A program made the position numbers and the translations under genes. Below the pieces are notes generated by a model. That model searched no databases. It was not told the DNA's origin and worked only from the letters and a program-made list of their open reading frames with translations. From JBCCCJ01 sp039029315 (lineage in GTDB: Bacteria > Bacteroidota > Bacteroidia > J057), in the NCBI GenBank assembly GCA_039029315.1, contig JBCCGK010000002.1:124001-188000 (forward strand): DNA of 64,000 bases, read 5' to 3'. Numbering within the stretch: position 1 is the stretch's first letter; each line of letters starts with the position of its first letter. This document shows, piece after piece, positions 52,085-60,707 of this stretch.

Positions 52085-54283
52085 ATGGCTTCCTTTCCTT
52101 TTTATCGGCAATTAGACCAAATGGATTGCGGCCCTAGCTGCATTCGCATGATCGCCAAATATCATGGAAGAATTTACTCAGGTGAATATTTGAGAGAAAA
52201 ATGCTATATCACCAGGGAAGGCGTATCCATGTTGGGCATGTCTGATGCTGCAGAGGCGATTGGCATGCGGTCATTGATGGTCATGGTTGATTTTCCGTGC
52301 TTGCTCGAAGAGGTTCCTCTCCCTTGCATTGCACACTGGCGCCAACGACATTTTGTGGTGGTCCACAAAGTAACTGCGACCCATGTGTTTGTTGCTGATC
52401 CAGCTTTTGGGAAGATCAAATACAGTAAGGAAAAATTTTTGGAAGGATGGCTCTACAACAAACGTGAAGATGAAGAGGGAATTTTACTTTTGCTGGAACC
52501 TTCTCCTGATTTCTATGAACGGGAAGAAGGTGGTTCCCAGACTTCCCGAAAAGGCCTTCGCTTTTTAGGTCCATATTTCAAACCCTATGGAAAATATTTG
52601 GTTCAGTTACTGTTGGGACTGGTAGCGGCAAGTATTCTACAACTCATTTTTCCCTTCCTGACACAATCTATAGTAGATTATGGAATCAACCAGCAAAATA
52701 TTGGGTTTATTTATCTGATCCTTGTTGGACAACTGATGTTGTTTTTTTCGCAGACTTCAGTAGAGCTCATTCGAAGCTGGATATTGCTGCACTTAGGCAC
52801 CCGCGTGAACATCGCCATCATTTCTGATTTTCTGATCAAAATCATGAAGCTCCCAATCGCTTTCTTTGATTCAAAAATGATTGGTGATTTACTCCAAAGA
52901 ATCGAGGATCATCGTCGAATTGAGACCTTTCTTTCCTCTACTTCCCTGGATGTGTTGTTTTCAGCTTTCAGCCTCCTGATGTTTGGGTTCATTTTGGCTT
53001 TCTACAGCGGAACGATCTTTGGGATCTTTCTGCTCGGGACGATCCTCTATATAGGCTGGGTTTTATTTTTCATCAAAAAACGCGCAATTCTGGATTATAA
53101 GCGGCATGATGAAGCTTCTGAAAATCGCAGCAGCATGATACAGCTGATCCAGGGCATGCAAGAAATCAAACTGAACAATTCAGAGCGCCGTCGAAGATGG
53201 GAATGGGAAGGAATTCAAATGCGCTTGTTCAAGATTTCGATCAAAAGTCTAACCCTCGCCCAATATCAGACCATCGGCGGAACCTTCATCAACGAACTCA
53301 AAAACATTCTCATCACCTTTGTGGCGGCCACTTCTGTCATTGAGGGGCACATCACCCTTGGCATGATGCTGGCGATTCAATATATCCTTGGACAACTCAA
53401 TGGCCCCATCAATAGTTTTATCCGTTTTGTCCAGTCTACACAAGATGCAACTCTCAGTATCGACAGACTCACAGAAATCCATGACAGGGACAATGAAATC
53501 GATGAGGAGCAACCCTTTCTTACCCACATTCCAAAGGAAGGCAATATTCGTTTTGAGAATGTGAGTTTTCAGTACGGAGGTCCCAGCTCACGGTTTGTAT
53601 TAACAGATGTGCACTTCGAGATTCCCAGGGGCAAAGTAACCGCTATCGTCGGAGCAAGTGGAAGTGGAAAAACGACGCTTCTCAAACTACTGTTAAAATT
53701 CTATCCCTGTACAAGCGGGCATATCCAGATTGGTCATTCTTCCCTGGATCAAATCAATTCCAGACGGTGGCGACAGGCCTGTGGCGTAGTTATGCAGGAT
53801 GGGTTCATCTTTGCGGATACCATCGCCCGAAACATTTCAGAATCAAATTCGGATGGTCTGATCTCAAAAGAGCAACTGTTACAATCCGTCCAGATTGCCA
53901 ACCTCACGGACTTGATTGAGGAGCTGCCAATGGGGTATAATACCAATCTCAGCTGGAGTGGCGTCTCCTTAAGTGGAGGGGAAGAGCAACGAGTGTTGAT
54001 AGCAAGAGCAGTTTATAAAAATCCTGACTTCCTCTTCTTTGATGAAGCAACAAGTGCACTTGATGCCAATAATGAACGGCTCATCATGGAGAATCTTGAG
54101 TCTTTCTACAAAGGGCGAACGGTCGTCGTCATTGCTCATCGATTAAGCACCGTCAAAAAGGCTGATCAAATCATTGTCCTCGATCAAGGACAAATCACAG
54201 AAATCGGAACACATGAAAGCTTGACAGATCTGAAGGGCATGTATTACGCTTTGGTAAAAAATCAATTGGAATTAGGAAGGTAA
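52085..54283 (+). CDS. Peptidase-containing ABC transporter (C39 peptidase, membrane domain, ATPase)
   Basis: A 732-aa bacteriocin-type exporter that cleaves double-glycine leaders and exports the product. The N-terminal C39 peptidase has its catalytic Cys15 in QMDCGPSCIRMIAKYHG, His89 in RQRHFVVVHK and Asp105 in VADPAFG, all intact. Six membrane helices span about residues 165-440. The nucleotide-binding domain has Walker A GASGSGKTT (near residue 522), signature LSGGEEQR (near 630), Walker B FLFFDEATSALD and the switch His in IAHRLS. It is followed at once by an HlyD-type gene and then four double-glycine peptide genes, which are its likely substrates. Confidence 0.95.
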   Translation: MASFPFYRQLDQMDCGPSCIRMIAKYHGRIYSGEYLREKCYITREGVSMLGMSDAAEAIGMRSLMVMVDFPCLLEEVPLPCIAHWRQRHFVVVHKVTATHVFVADPAFGKIKYSKEKFLEGWLYNKREDEEGILLLLEPSPDFYEREEGGSQTSRKGLRFLGPYFKPYGKYLVQLLLGLVAASILQLIFPFLTQSIVDYGINQQNIGFIYLILVGQLMLFFSQTSVELIRSWILLHLGTRVNIAIISDFLIKIMKLPIAFFDSKMIGDLLQRIEDHRRIETFLSSTSLDVLFSAFSLLMFGFILAFYSGTIFGIFLLGTILYIGWVLFFIKKRAILDYKRHDEASENRSSMIQLIQGMQEIKLNNSERRRRWEWEGIQMRLFKISIKSLTLAQYQTIGGTFINELKNILITFVAATSVIEGHITLGMMLAIQYILGQLNGPINSFIRFVQSTQDATLSIDRLTEIHDRDNEIDEEQPFLTHIPKEGNIRFENVSFQYGGPSSRFVLTDVHFEIPRGKVTAIVGASGSGKTTLLKLLLKFYPCTSGHIQIGHSSLDQINSRRWRQACGVVMQDGFIFADTIARNISESNSDGLISKEQLLQSVQIANLTDLIEELPMGYNTNLSWSGVSLSGGEEQRVLIARAVYKNPDFLFFDEATSALDANNERLIMENLESFYKGRTVVVIAHRLSTVKKADQIIVLDQGQITEIGTHESLTDLKGMYYALVKNQLELGR

Positions 54284-54306
54284 CCCATGAACAAGCTGAA
54301 ATAGGA

Positions 54307-55617
54307 ATGGAGGAACATATTCCCAAAATTGAAGAATTGGATGAGCGCAGTGAGCCTGTGCGAGAAATTCTTGGAACACCTCCATCCTGGACTGTCAGGT
54401 GGGGAATTACAGTTATTTTGCTATTTGTTCTTGTCTTGATGGGGTTCAGTTGGTTAATCAAATTTCCAGAGGTCATCCCTGCCAGTGTTGTTCTTACCAC
54501 CCCCCAACCGCCTGTCTCCATCATTGCCAGAAGTTCAGGGACTCTGGATCAATTGCTTGTGAAAGATGGACAGCTTGTTGAGGCAGGACAACTTCTGGCC
54601 ATCCTTGAGAATCCTGCCCATTCTCAGGCGGTATTGTGGTTGGAACAATGGCTGATTGACAAAAAAGATTCATTTGCCTCTTCCTACACCTATCTCCCGC
54701 CTTTTCACAATAGGAGCACGCCCCAACTTGGCAGCTTACAGGATCGATTTACCACCTTTGATCAGGCAGCGCAGAACTATCAGTTTTTGCTTTCGCAGGA
54801 TCCTAGCCGAAAAGAAATACAGGCAACCCTTAGACAAATTCATTCCCTAAAGGTTCTCCAGGAACGTCAACAACAGCAAAGCATTTCTCACGCCCAACAA
54901 CTGTCTTTGGCTCAAACAGACCTTGATCGACACCAACACCTATTTAAAGACAAAGTGATTTCGGCCAAAGCATTAGAAGATAAAAATCGAGCCTATCTTC
55001 AAGACAGAAGTAGGTATGAAGAGTCCAAGCTACAACTTGCTCAAATTGATGTCGATATATCTGCCCTCAATCGAACAATCACCCAACTTCAAAACCAGCA
55101 GGCACTACAATATCATCAACAACTGACTCAGCTGCAATCTGCATCTGAGCAATTGTTGGCGGCTATTTCCCAATGGAGAGAATCTTATCTGTTTATTGCT
55201 CCAGTAGCGGGAACAATAACCTTCTTTCAATTTTGGAGTGAACAACAATTTGTTACAAATGGGGAAGAGGTCATGATCCTTCTCCCCAATTCTGGCCAAG
55301 AGGTAATTGGGAAAGTGATGATGCCCATCCGCCAATCAGGCAAAGTAGAAGTTGGCCAAAAAGTTCAGATTCAACTGGATAACTTTCCTTTTGATGAATA
55401 TGGAATGCTGATAGGCGAGATTCAATTGATCTCTTCTGTGCCAAGAAATGGACAATATGCCATTGAGATCGCCCTGCCAGAAGGCTTGAACACTAGTTTC
55501 AATCGCGAGATACCATTTCGGCAAGAGATGGCCGGGAAAGCCAATATCATTACAGAAGAACTGCGCTTGATTGAGCGGATTTTCTATCGACTAAGATCAA
55601 TTTTTCACCAACCATAG
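54307..55617 (+). CDS. HlyD-family membrane fusion protein
   Basis: A 436-aa periplasmic adaptor. A single membrane helix is at about residues 33-52 (ITVILLFVLVLMGFSWLIKF). Then come the first lipoyl half (IIARSSGTLDQLLVKDGQLVEAGQLLAILENP), a long alpha-hairpin rich in Gln (residues about 130-280), the second lipoyl half (YLFIAPVAGTITFFQFWSEQQFVTNGEEVMIL) and a beta-barrel domain (GKVMMPIRQSGKVEVGQKVQIQLDNFPFDEYG). It links the C39 ABC transporter to an outer-membrane TolC-type channel, which is not encoded in this cluster. Starts 23 bp after the ABC gene. Confidence 0.92.
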   Translation: MEEHIPKIEELDERSEPVREILGTPPSWTVRWGITVILLFVLVLMGFSWLIKFPEVIPASVVLTTPQPPVSIIARSSGTLDQLLVKDGQLVEAGQLLAILENPAHSQAVLWLEQWLIDKKDSFASSYTYLPPFHNRSTPQLGSLQDRFTTFDQAAQNYQFLLSQDPSRKEIQATLRQIHSLKVLQERQQQQSISHAQQLSLAQTDLDRHQHLFKDKVISAKALEDKNRAYLQDRSRYEESKLQLAQIDVDISALNRTITQLQNQQALQYHQQLTQLQSASEQLLAAISQWRESYLFIAPVAGTITFFQFWSEQQFVTNGEEVMILLPNSGQEVIGKVMMPIRQSGKVEVGQKVQIQLDNFPFDEYGMLIGEIQLISSVPRNGQYAIEIALPEGLNTSFNREIPFRQEMAGKANIITEELRLIERIFYRLRSIFHQP

Positions 55618-55639
55618 GATCTATTGGTTCAGTTCAGAG

Positions 55640-55966
55640 ATGAAATTGATTCCTCTTTTCTTCTGTGGTATGATTTGTTTTTTACTGGGGAATTGTTTTT
55701 TTTCAGGAAAGAAAATAGTCAATTACATCAATCACATTCACTCACCATTCAGAGAAAAGATGGAGGTAATGAAGGGTATTGGCTGTTTTCCAAAATCTTC
55801 TAACAGCTCATCCATGATTCCTATCCTTCTTTCATTTTCCAAAAAGTACGTAACAATTCCCTCAGCAGCTAACCGTCAAGCTGTTCGGGCCGGAAGTGAA
55901 GGTCAAGGCGGAGCAAACATTCTCGCTGAATTGTTAGACGAAAACAGAAATCCTGTTCAAGGATAA
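55640..55966 (+). CDS. Small exported protein of unknown function in the peptide-export cluster
   Basis: A 108-aa frame beginning 22 bp after the HlyD-type gene. N-terminal hydrophobic segment (LIPLFFCGMICFLLGNCFF) could be a signal peptide, or a poor lipobox with Cys19. The rest is basic, then Ser-rich, ending in a more polar part (RAGSEGQGGANILAELLDE). No known domain. Position suggests a role in export, immunity or protection, but this is only inferred from context. Confidence 0.55.
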   Translation: MKLIPLFFCGMICFLLGNCFFSGKKIVNYINHIHSPFREKMEVMKGIGCFPKSSNSSSMIPILLSFSKKYVTIPSAANRQAVRAGSEGQGGANILAELLDENRNPVQG

Positions 55967-56063
55967 GCGCGAAGTATCTTCCAGTGACAATTTTAATAAC
56001 ACATTATTGTTTCGAATCAACTCGCCTGTTTAGGCATTTAGTCATCACTAACATTTTATTTCT

Positions 56064-56207
56064 ATGAAAACTCAAAAAAAGAAAAAGCAAAATCTTGACA
56101 ACTTGAAGGCAAAAAGTTTCAAAACCCTCAAAAGCACTCAAGCGCAAAAAGTAAATGGAGGGACCGGACATGAAGATCACTGGGTCATGGTAAAGTTTCC
56201 ATTCTAG
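56064..56207 (+). CDS. Double-glycine-leader peptide precursor 1
   Basis: A 47-aa frame. Lys/Gln-rich leader with a Leu/Phe pattern and the end QKVNGG (Gly32-Gly33), followed by a 14-residue product TGHEDHWVMVKFPF. This matches what C39 peptidases cleave. The frame is opened by a clear ATG and closed by TAG, and lies downstream of the exporter on the same strand. Its product has Asp, His, Trp and Phe, unlike precursors 2-4. No modifying enzyme gene is near. Confidence 0.8.
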   Translation: MKTQKKKKQNLDNLKAKSFKTLKSTQAQKVNGGTGHEDHWVMVKFPF

Positions 56208-56515
56208 ATACTATTAATTAAGGGGACCCAATTAAATTGTAGGATCTTGTTCCTCCCCCAACCCCCTCCAAAGGGAGAAAATCTGCGATTGCAGGCTTGT
56301 GGGCTGATGTCTCCCGCTGGCGGGAGAGCGAGAGGGTGGAGCATGATTGTCAAATGTAAATTTGTCCAAATACTTAGTCAAAATTGATAGAGAAGGGAAA
56401 GGCGTTTTGGAGAACCTACCCATGCTTTTTGCTGAAAGAGAGTTCGTTAAAGTCCAAGCCCTTCTCTGTCTTTTCTCCTCCGAAACATGTAACACTTCTT
56501 TTAACTCACTATCTA
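56208..56515. repeat. Intergenic stretch with G/C-rich palindromic repeat
   Basis: This 308-bp gap between peptide genes 1 and 2 holds a C-rich block at about 56250-56275 (CCCCCAACCCCCTCC then AAAGGGAG) and a perfect 8-bp hairpin TCTCCCGC/GCGGGAGA near 56311-56328. It looks like the short palindromic intergenic repeats found in many Bacteroidota genomes. A related C/G-rich block occurs at 57450-57520. Function unknown, perhaps an mRNA 3' structure. Confidence 0.5.
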
Positions 56516-56659
56516 ATGAACAGACAAAACAAGAATCTTTCTTCTCTTGAAAAATTCAGAAGGACACACGGCAAGACAAATCCAAAACACCTTCAAAAGG
56601 TTGTTGGCGGAGATTATTCTCAGGGCATGGACAGAGCGGTGCGAAAAAAACCAGGATGA
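56516..56659 (+). CDS. Double-glycine-leader peptide precursor 2
   Basis: A 47-aa frame: MNRQNKNLSSLEKF opening, leader end QKVVGG (Gly31-Gly32), product DYSQGMDRAVRKKPG (15 residues, basic). The leader pattern (Asn/Lys-rich start, LxxF, then V/I-x-G-G) matches precursors 1, 3 and 4. Contains SQG-M-R, shared with 3 and 4. Confidence 0.8.
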   Translation: MNRQNKNLSSLEKFRRTHGKTNPKHLQKVVGGDYSQGMDRAVRKKPG

Positions 56660-56733
56660 ACATGTGTTATGATTAATAAGGGCAAAGCCGAAAACCCATT
56701 AAAAGAGTAGGCAATTTTTCATCTATCCCAATT

Positions 56734-56868
56734 ATGAATCAGCAAGACAAGTCAAAAAAGAAACTTGAGACCTTCAAGAACAAGTTGTCACACAAAGTCG
56801 CCAGCAAACAGCAACTTCTTGCGAAGATCACAGGAGGGAAGCAAGGAAATGATATGATTGTTCGCTAA
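56734..56868 (+). CDS. Double-glycine-leader peptide precursor 3
   Basis: A 44-aa frame: MNQQDKSKKKLETF, leader end AKITGG (Gly34-Gly35), product KQGNDMIVR of only 9 residues. ATG and TAA are clean, and the gene is 74 bp downstream of precursor 2. Very short product for a bacteriocin; a signalling peptide is a reasonable alternative. Confidence 0.8.
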   Translation: MNQQDKSKKKLETFKNKLSHKVASKQQLLAKITGGKQGNDMIVR

Positions 56869-57044
56869 CACAATCGCCAACATCCTTCGGTTCAATACTG
56901 AAATATTTTCCCAAGCAATCAAAGAATTATCTATGGCCAGGATCGAATGTTACATGCTCCGGGCAATACCAGGAATAGGAATTCCAATGAGATTGCTTGG
57001 GCTTCTCTCATATTCAAATAGGTTTCACAATTAATCCTGTGATT

Positions 57045-57179
57045 ATGAACAAGAACAAAAAATCAAAAAAATCATTGGCAAGTTTTGACAAACAAAAGCC
57101 AAAGGAAAGCAAAATTCGCCTCTCCTCAATTACTGGCGGGCATCAAGGTGCAATGAATTCCATTCGAAATATCCGATAA
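57045..57179 (+). CDS. Double-glycine-leader peptide precursor 4
   Basis: A 44-aa frame: MNKNKKSKKSLASF, leader end SSITGG (Gly31-Gly32), product HQGAMNSIRNIR (12 residues). Leader closely resembles that of precursor 3 (KSKK-L-x-x-F). It is the last gene of the cluster; the MITE-like element begins 17 bp later. Confidence 0.8.
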   Translation: MNKNKKSKKSLASFDKQKPKESKIRLSSITGGHQGAMNSIRNIR

Positions 57180-57196
57180 GGGACTGTAACTATTTA

Positions 57197-57356
57197 GTGA
57201 CTGTTTTAAAATCTGTTACTTATTTTTTGTATGCGTTTTTTTCCTCATCCGGCGGCTTTTTTTGTTCCTATAGAACAACTATGAGAACAAAAAAGAGCCT
57301 TGTCTGAGAAAAAAATACACCATAAAAATTCTCAGCACAGATTCCAAAACAGTCTC
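57197..57356 (-). mobile_element. MITE-like element, copy B (160 bp, inverted relative to copy A)
   Basis: Read on the minus strand from 57356 it starts GAGACTGTTTTGGAATCTG and aligns with copy A (26642-26802) through the whole length with scattered changes, including a stretch of more than 20 identical bases around the TCAGACAAGGCTC segment. The other end, at 57197, reads GTGACTGTTTTAAAATCTG, so one terminal base differs. TA follows one end and precedes the other, so a TA duplication is possible but not proven; copy A does not show it. It lies between the last peptide gene and a convergent gene. Confidence 0.75.
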
Positions 57357-57633
57357 TAAGTACATTGTAACCGAAGTTTTTTGATGTTTTATTGAACCCC
57401 TTCGCACGGACCCGTCCCCTTACAAATGGGACTTCGCACAAGGCCTTTTCTGCTGAAAAGCAGGAAAATTCTTGCCAGTCCCACCTCTTGAGGGGGGACG
57501 TAAAGGCGAAAAGGGGGGGTTCATGAACAACCATAAGAAACTTATGTTCCACTGTACTAAGTCATTGGGACTTCATTCTATTCAATGAATTCATCCCTTG
57601 GAATTCATATTGAGGGCAGATTCAAGTCTGCGC
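57357..57633. other. Non-coding gap after the MITE-like element
   Basis: Contains a C/G-rich block (CCCACCTCTTGAGGGGGGAC near 57480) and no gene. Partly related in type to the block at 56208-56515. Confidence 0.35.
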
Positions 57634-59148
57634 TCACCACCATCTCCTTCTCACCAGAAGTTGATTCGCTTCACTTTCGTTGTGCGCTCGGTCGACGGCG
57701 GTGATTAAATAAGAATGCTTTCGAAATCGTGGCGTATCCTGGTCAAGCCATTGGCCAGGATTTCCCCATATGATTGTGTAAAAAAACTTCTCAGTGGCTT
57801 GGGGAACAGTCCTGCCACTGGCCCGATACACAATATGAAACTTGATATCCGAGCTACTGAGAGAGTTGTCCCAGCGCAATTGTATCCCACCTTTTCTTGC
57901 CTTACTCCAGACATTCACGGGTGGGAGCGGCGCACGCTTATCCAGCCAAGGCAAACGAGGAGGCAAAGCCATTTGTTTGTAATAGTGGTTTTGTAGTGAA
58001 TCACTGACTCCTAAGGGGTTTTGGGGCAACCATTTGGCACTAAAGAAGGCACTTCCATGGATCTGATGATACTGTCGTAAGAGTCGAATCTGTGCAGGAA
58101 TCTGGTCGGGATTCTCCCAATTCTTGTCGTGATTATTGGCAATTTTATACGCAGCATGGCCAATGTATACATTGCGACCAAAGCTGTTTTGACTCCACCA
58201 GTCCAGCAGTTTCTCAAAAGCAGCTGGAGGATATCCTATACTGAAATACACTTGAGGGGCCACATAGTCAATCCACCCTTCGGCCAGCCAGTGGCGCACA
58301 TCTGCAAATAGATCATCATAGCTGGTTTGACCTGCCCGTGAGTCTGATCCTTTGGAATCTCTGTCCTTGTTTCGCCACACGCCAAAGGGACTAATCCCCA
58401 ATTGAACATAAGGCCGATGGACCTGAAGTTGATCATGCAAATCTTGCACAAATTGATTGACATTGTTTCGCCTCCAGTCTTCTACCTGATCAAAATCTTG
58501 ACCAAATGCCCGAAAACTAATTGTATCAGGAAAATCCAGGGTGTCAATCCGATATGGGTAAAAATAATCATCGAAATGCACAGCATCTATCTCGTATCTG
58601 TCTACGACATCCATGATCACAGTTCGGACATAATTCCTGGCAGCTGGAATTCCAGGGTCCAAGTATAGATTCTTCCCATATTGTACAAGCCAATCAGGAT
58701 GCGTTTGGGTAAGATGAGTGGACGCATGGACTTTACTGCTATCCCAATCCAGCGATGTTCGAAATGGATTAAACCAGGCATGTAGCTCCATGCCTCGCTC
58801 ATGGCAGGCTTGAGTCAGAAAGGACAATGGATCATAGAAAGGGGTCGGTGCCTTTCCTTCTGTGCCTGTGAGCCATTGGGACCAGGGTTCATAGGAAGAT
58901 TCATAAAAAGCATCTCCTCCAGGACGAATCTGAAAAATAATGGCATTGAAACCTTGAACTTTCAGCCCATCCAGCATTGAAATCAAGTCTTGTTGTTGCT
59001 GCTCCACCGACAGATCTGCCCGGGATGGCCAATCAATATTTTTGACAGTGGCAATCCAGACTGCCCGAAATTCTCTTTCCTGCATCTGCCCTAGGCCATC
59101 CCTGATGGCAAGCAAGCTAAGTAACAGTAAAAAGACCGTTTTATTCAT
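57634..59148 (-). CDS. GHL10 (DUF187/YngK-like) glycoside hydrolase-like protein
   Basis: About 504 aa, exported (signal peptide KTVFLLLLSLLAIRDGLGQ). ATG 59148 is favoured: it overlaps the upstream stop codon by 8 bp. TIM-barrel GHL10 motifs: FRAVWIATVKNIDWPS, NAIIFQIRPGGDAFYESSYEPWSQWLTG, ELHAWFNPFRT, DAVHFDDYFYPY, DYVAPQVYFSIGYPP. A fibronectin-like C-terminal domain follows (WSKARKGGIQLRWDNS). The family is thought to act on glycans, perhaps cell-wall-like; exact activity unknown. Last gene of the operon with GH20. Confidence 0.88.
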   Translation of the reverse strand: MNKTVFLLLLSLLAIRDGLGQMQEREFRAVWIATVKNIDWPSRADLSVEQQQQDLISMLDGLKVQGFNAIIFQIRPGGDAFYESSYEPWSQWLTGTEGKAPTPFYDPLSFLTQACHERGMELHAWFNPFRTSLDWDSSKVHASTHLTQTHPDWLVQYGKNLYLDPGIPAARNYVRTVIMDVVDRYEIDAVHFDDYFYPYRIDTLDFPDTISFRAFGQDFDQVEDWRRNNVNQFVQDLHDQLQVHRPYVQLGISPFGVWRNKDRDSKGSDSRAGQTSYDDLFADVRHWLAEGWIDYVAPQVYFSIGYPPAAFEKLLDWWSQNSFGRNVYIGHAAYKIANNHDKNWENPDQIPAQIRLLRQYHQIHGSAFFSAKWLPQNPLGVSDSLQNHYYKQMALPPRLPWLDKRAPLPPVNVWSKARKGGIQLRWDNSLSSSDIKFHIVYRASGRTVPQATEKFFYTIIWGNPGQWLDQDTPRFRKHSYLITAVDRAHNESEANQLLVRRRWW

Positions 59149-60703
59149 CAACCCAAGGAACTTGTGGCGAGGCATAATAATTGATTCCCATGGCCTCAAA
59201 TCTATTTTTCCAGCGCCCTAATCTTGTTTTATAGGTCTCCCAATCTCTCACAGATTCTGGAGACCAGGCAATTTCTGCTACACCAGGCAGTCTGGGAAAT
59301 GCCATTTCTTCTATGTCCTCCATGTCTTCAATGGTTTCTGACCAAAGCGGCGTTTCGATGCCCAGGATTTGCTCCTTTCCAATTCCTTCAACCAATGTCA
59401 GCGGATTCCAGTCATAGGCATCTTTTGCTTCAATATATGCAGCCCAATGAAGTCCCAAATGATAATCCTCTACATATTGCATGTCGAGGTAGACTTTTTT
59501 GGCAGGCGACATGATCACTTTTGCCTGTTTCTTCACTCCCATTTGAGCATTCTCAGCTTTGTCCCAATATTGAACCACTGAGCCTGCTTGCAGATTGGCC
59601 AAAGCCACTTCGTCCCATCCTACAAGGGTTTTGCCATATTTTTTCACAATTTCCTGGATGCGATTGGTGAAATAAATGTAGTCTTCTTCTTTTGTCGCCA
59701 GGGTTTCATCTCCCCCTACATGTAAATAGGGTCCTGGTGTGATCGCTGCCATTTCTCGAATGACATCATCGACAAACTGGTAAATGGATTCATCTCTGGT
59801 ACAAAGGGTACTAAACCCAACTTCTATTCCTGTATAGAGATCATACTCCCGATCGTCGCATTCAAGGTCTGGATAGGAGGCGATCGCCGCATTGGTATGG
59901 CCTGGCATATCCAACTCTGGAATCACTGTGATGAATCGACTGTCTGCATATGAGACAATTTCTGCATATTGTTCCTGGGTATAATAGCCTCCTTCTCCTC
60001 CACCAACTTCTGTACTTCCTCCATGCGTCGCCAAATTCGGCCAGGATTTGATGTTGATTCTCCATCCCTGATCATCCGATAGATGCAAATGGAGCATGTT
60101 CATTTTGAAGGCAGCAATCAAATCAATATAGCGTTTGACATCCTCTACGGTAAAAAAGTGTCTAGCTACATCCAACATTGCCCCTCTATATTCGAATTCC
60201 GGAGCGTCCTTGATGGTTCCTGTTGCGATTTCCCAGGGTCCTTGCTGAGGAGCTTGCTGCTCAATATGGGCTGGAAACAACTGTCTCAGGGTCTGAATCC
60301 CATAAAAGAGTCCCTTGGGAGTTGTGGCTGACAGATGCACCAATTGTTCATCGATCTGAAGCTGATAGGCTTCTTGTTGTTGTCCAGGCTCATCAGCGAT
60401 AGAGAGATAAATTCCTTCACTTGGGGCCGTCGAGCTAGCTTGAATTGTCAGGGAAAATCCTGTTGCGTTTTTCAGGAATCGGGCCAGATATGCTCCCACA
60501 GCTTGCATCTGTTCAGAATCATCACTCAAAAAGATGGTCGTGGAATTTGTTAAATCAAAAGAGCTTCCTGTGGCAGTCAGCGAAGCGGGATACGGAATCA
60601 AGGCTTCTTTGCTTAAATCTTTGGGGGTTCTCGTCTTGCAGGCACTACTCAAACACAGCATGCCAATCAGGAGAAGTATATGGAACAAAAAGGTAAATTT
60701 CAT
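59141..60703 (-). CDS. Beta-N-acetylhexosaminidase, GH20 lipoprotein
   Basis: A 520-aa lipoprotein (Cys22 in LSSACKTRT). An N-terminal GH20b domain (residues about 35-150) precedes the TIM barrel: EYRGAMLDVARHFFTVEDVKRYID, LHLHLSDDQGWRINIKSWP, and the catalytic Asp-Glu pair in YLHVGGDETLATKEED. Cleaves terminal GlcNAc/GalNAc from chitin oligomers or glycoconjugates. Sits 4 bp from the isomerase gene and overlaps the GHL10 gene, so it belongs to one operon. Confidence 0.95.
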   Translation of the reverse strand: MKFTFLFHILLLIGMLCLSSACKTRTPKDLSKEALIPYPASLTATGSSFDLTNSTTIFLSDDSEQMQAVGAYLARFLKNATGFSLTIQASSTAPSEGIYLSIADEPGQQQEAYQLQIDEQLVHLSATTPKGLFYGIQTLRQLFPAHIEQQAPQQGPWEIATGTIKDAPEFEYRGAMLDVARHFFTVEDVKRYIDLIAAFKMNMLHLHLSDDQGWRINIKSWPNLATHGGSTEVGGGEGGYYTQEQYAEIVSYADSRFITVIPELDMPGHTNAAIASYPDLECDDREYDLYTGIEVGFSTLCTRDESIYQFVDDVIREMAAITPGPYLHVGGDETLATKEEDYIYFTNRIQEIVKKYGKTLVGWDEVALANLQAGSVVQYWDKAENAQMGVKKQAKVIMSPAKKVYLDMQYVEDYHLGLHWAAYIEAKDAYDWNPLTLVEGIGKEQILGIETPLWSETIEDMEDIEEMAFPRLPGVAEIAWSPESVRDWETYKTRLGRWKNRFEAMGINYYASPQVPWVDE

Positions 60704-60707
60704 CCCG

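Noticed and set aside
56232..56495. 87-aa minus-strand frame between peptide genes
   Set aside because: Lies largely in the palindromic intergenic repeat and has no protein-like features.
56932..57034. 33-codon frame starting at an ATG near 56932 between peptide genes 3 and 4
   Set aside because: No GG leader and no resemblance to the other precursors.
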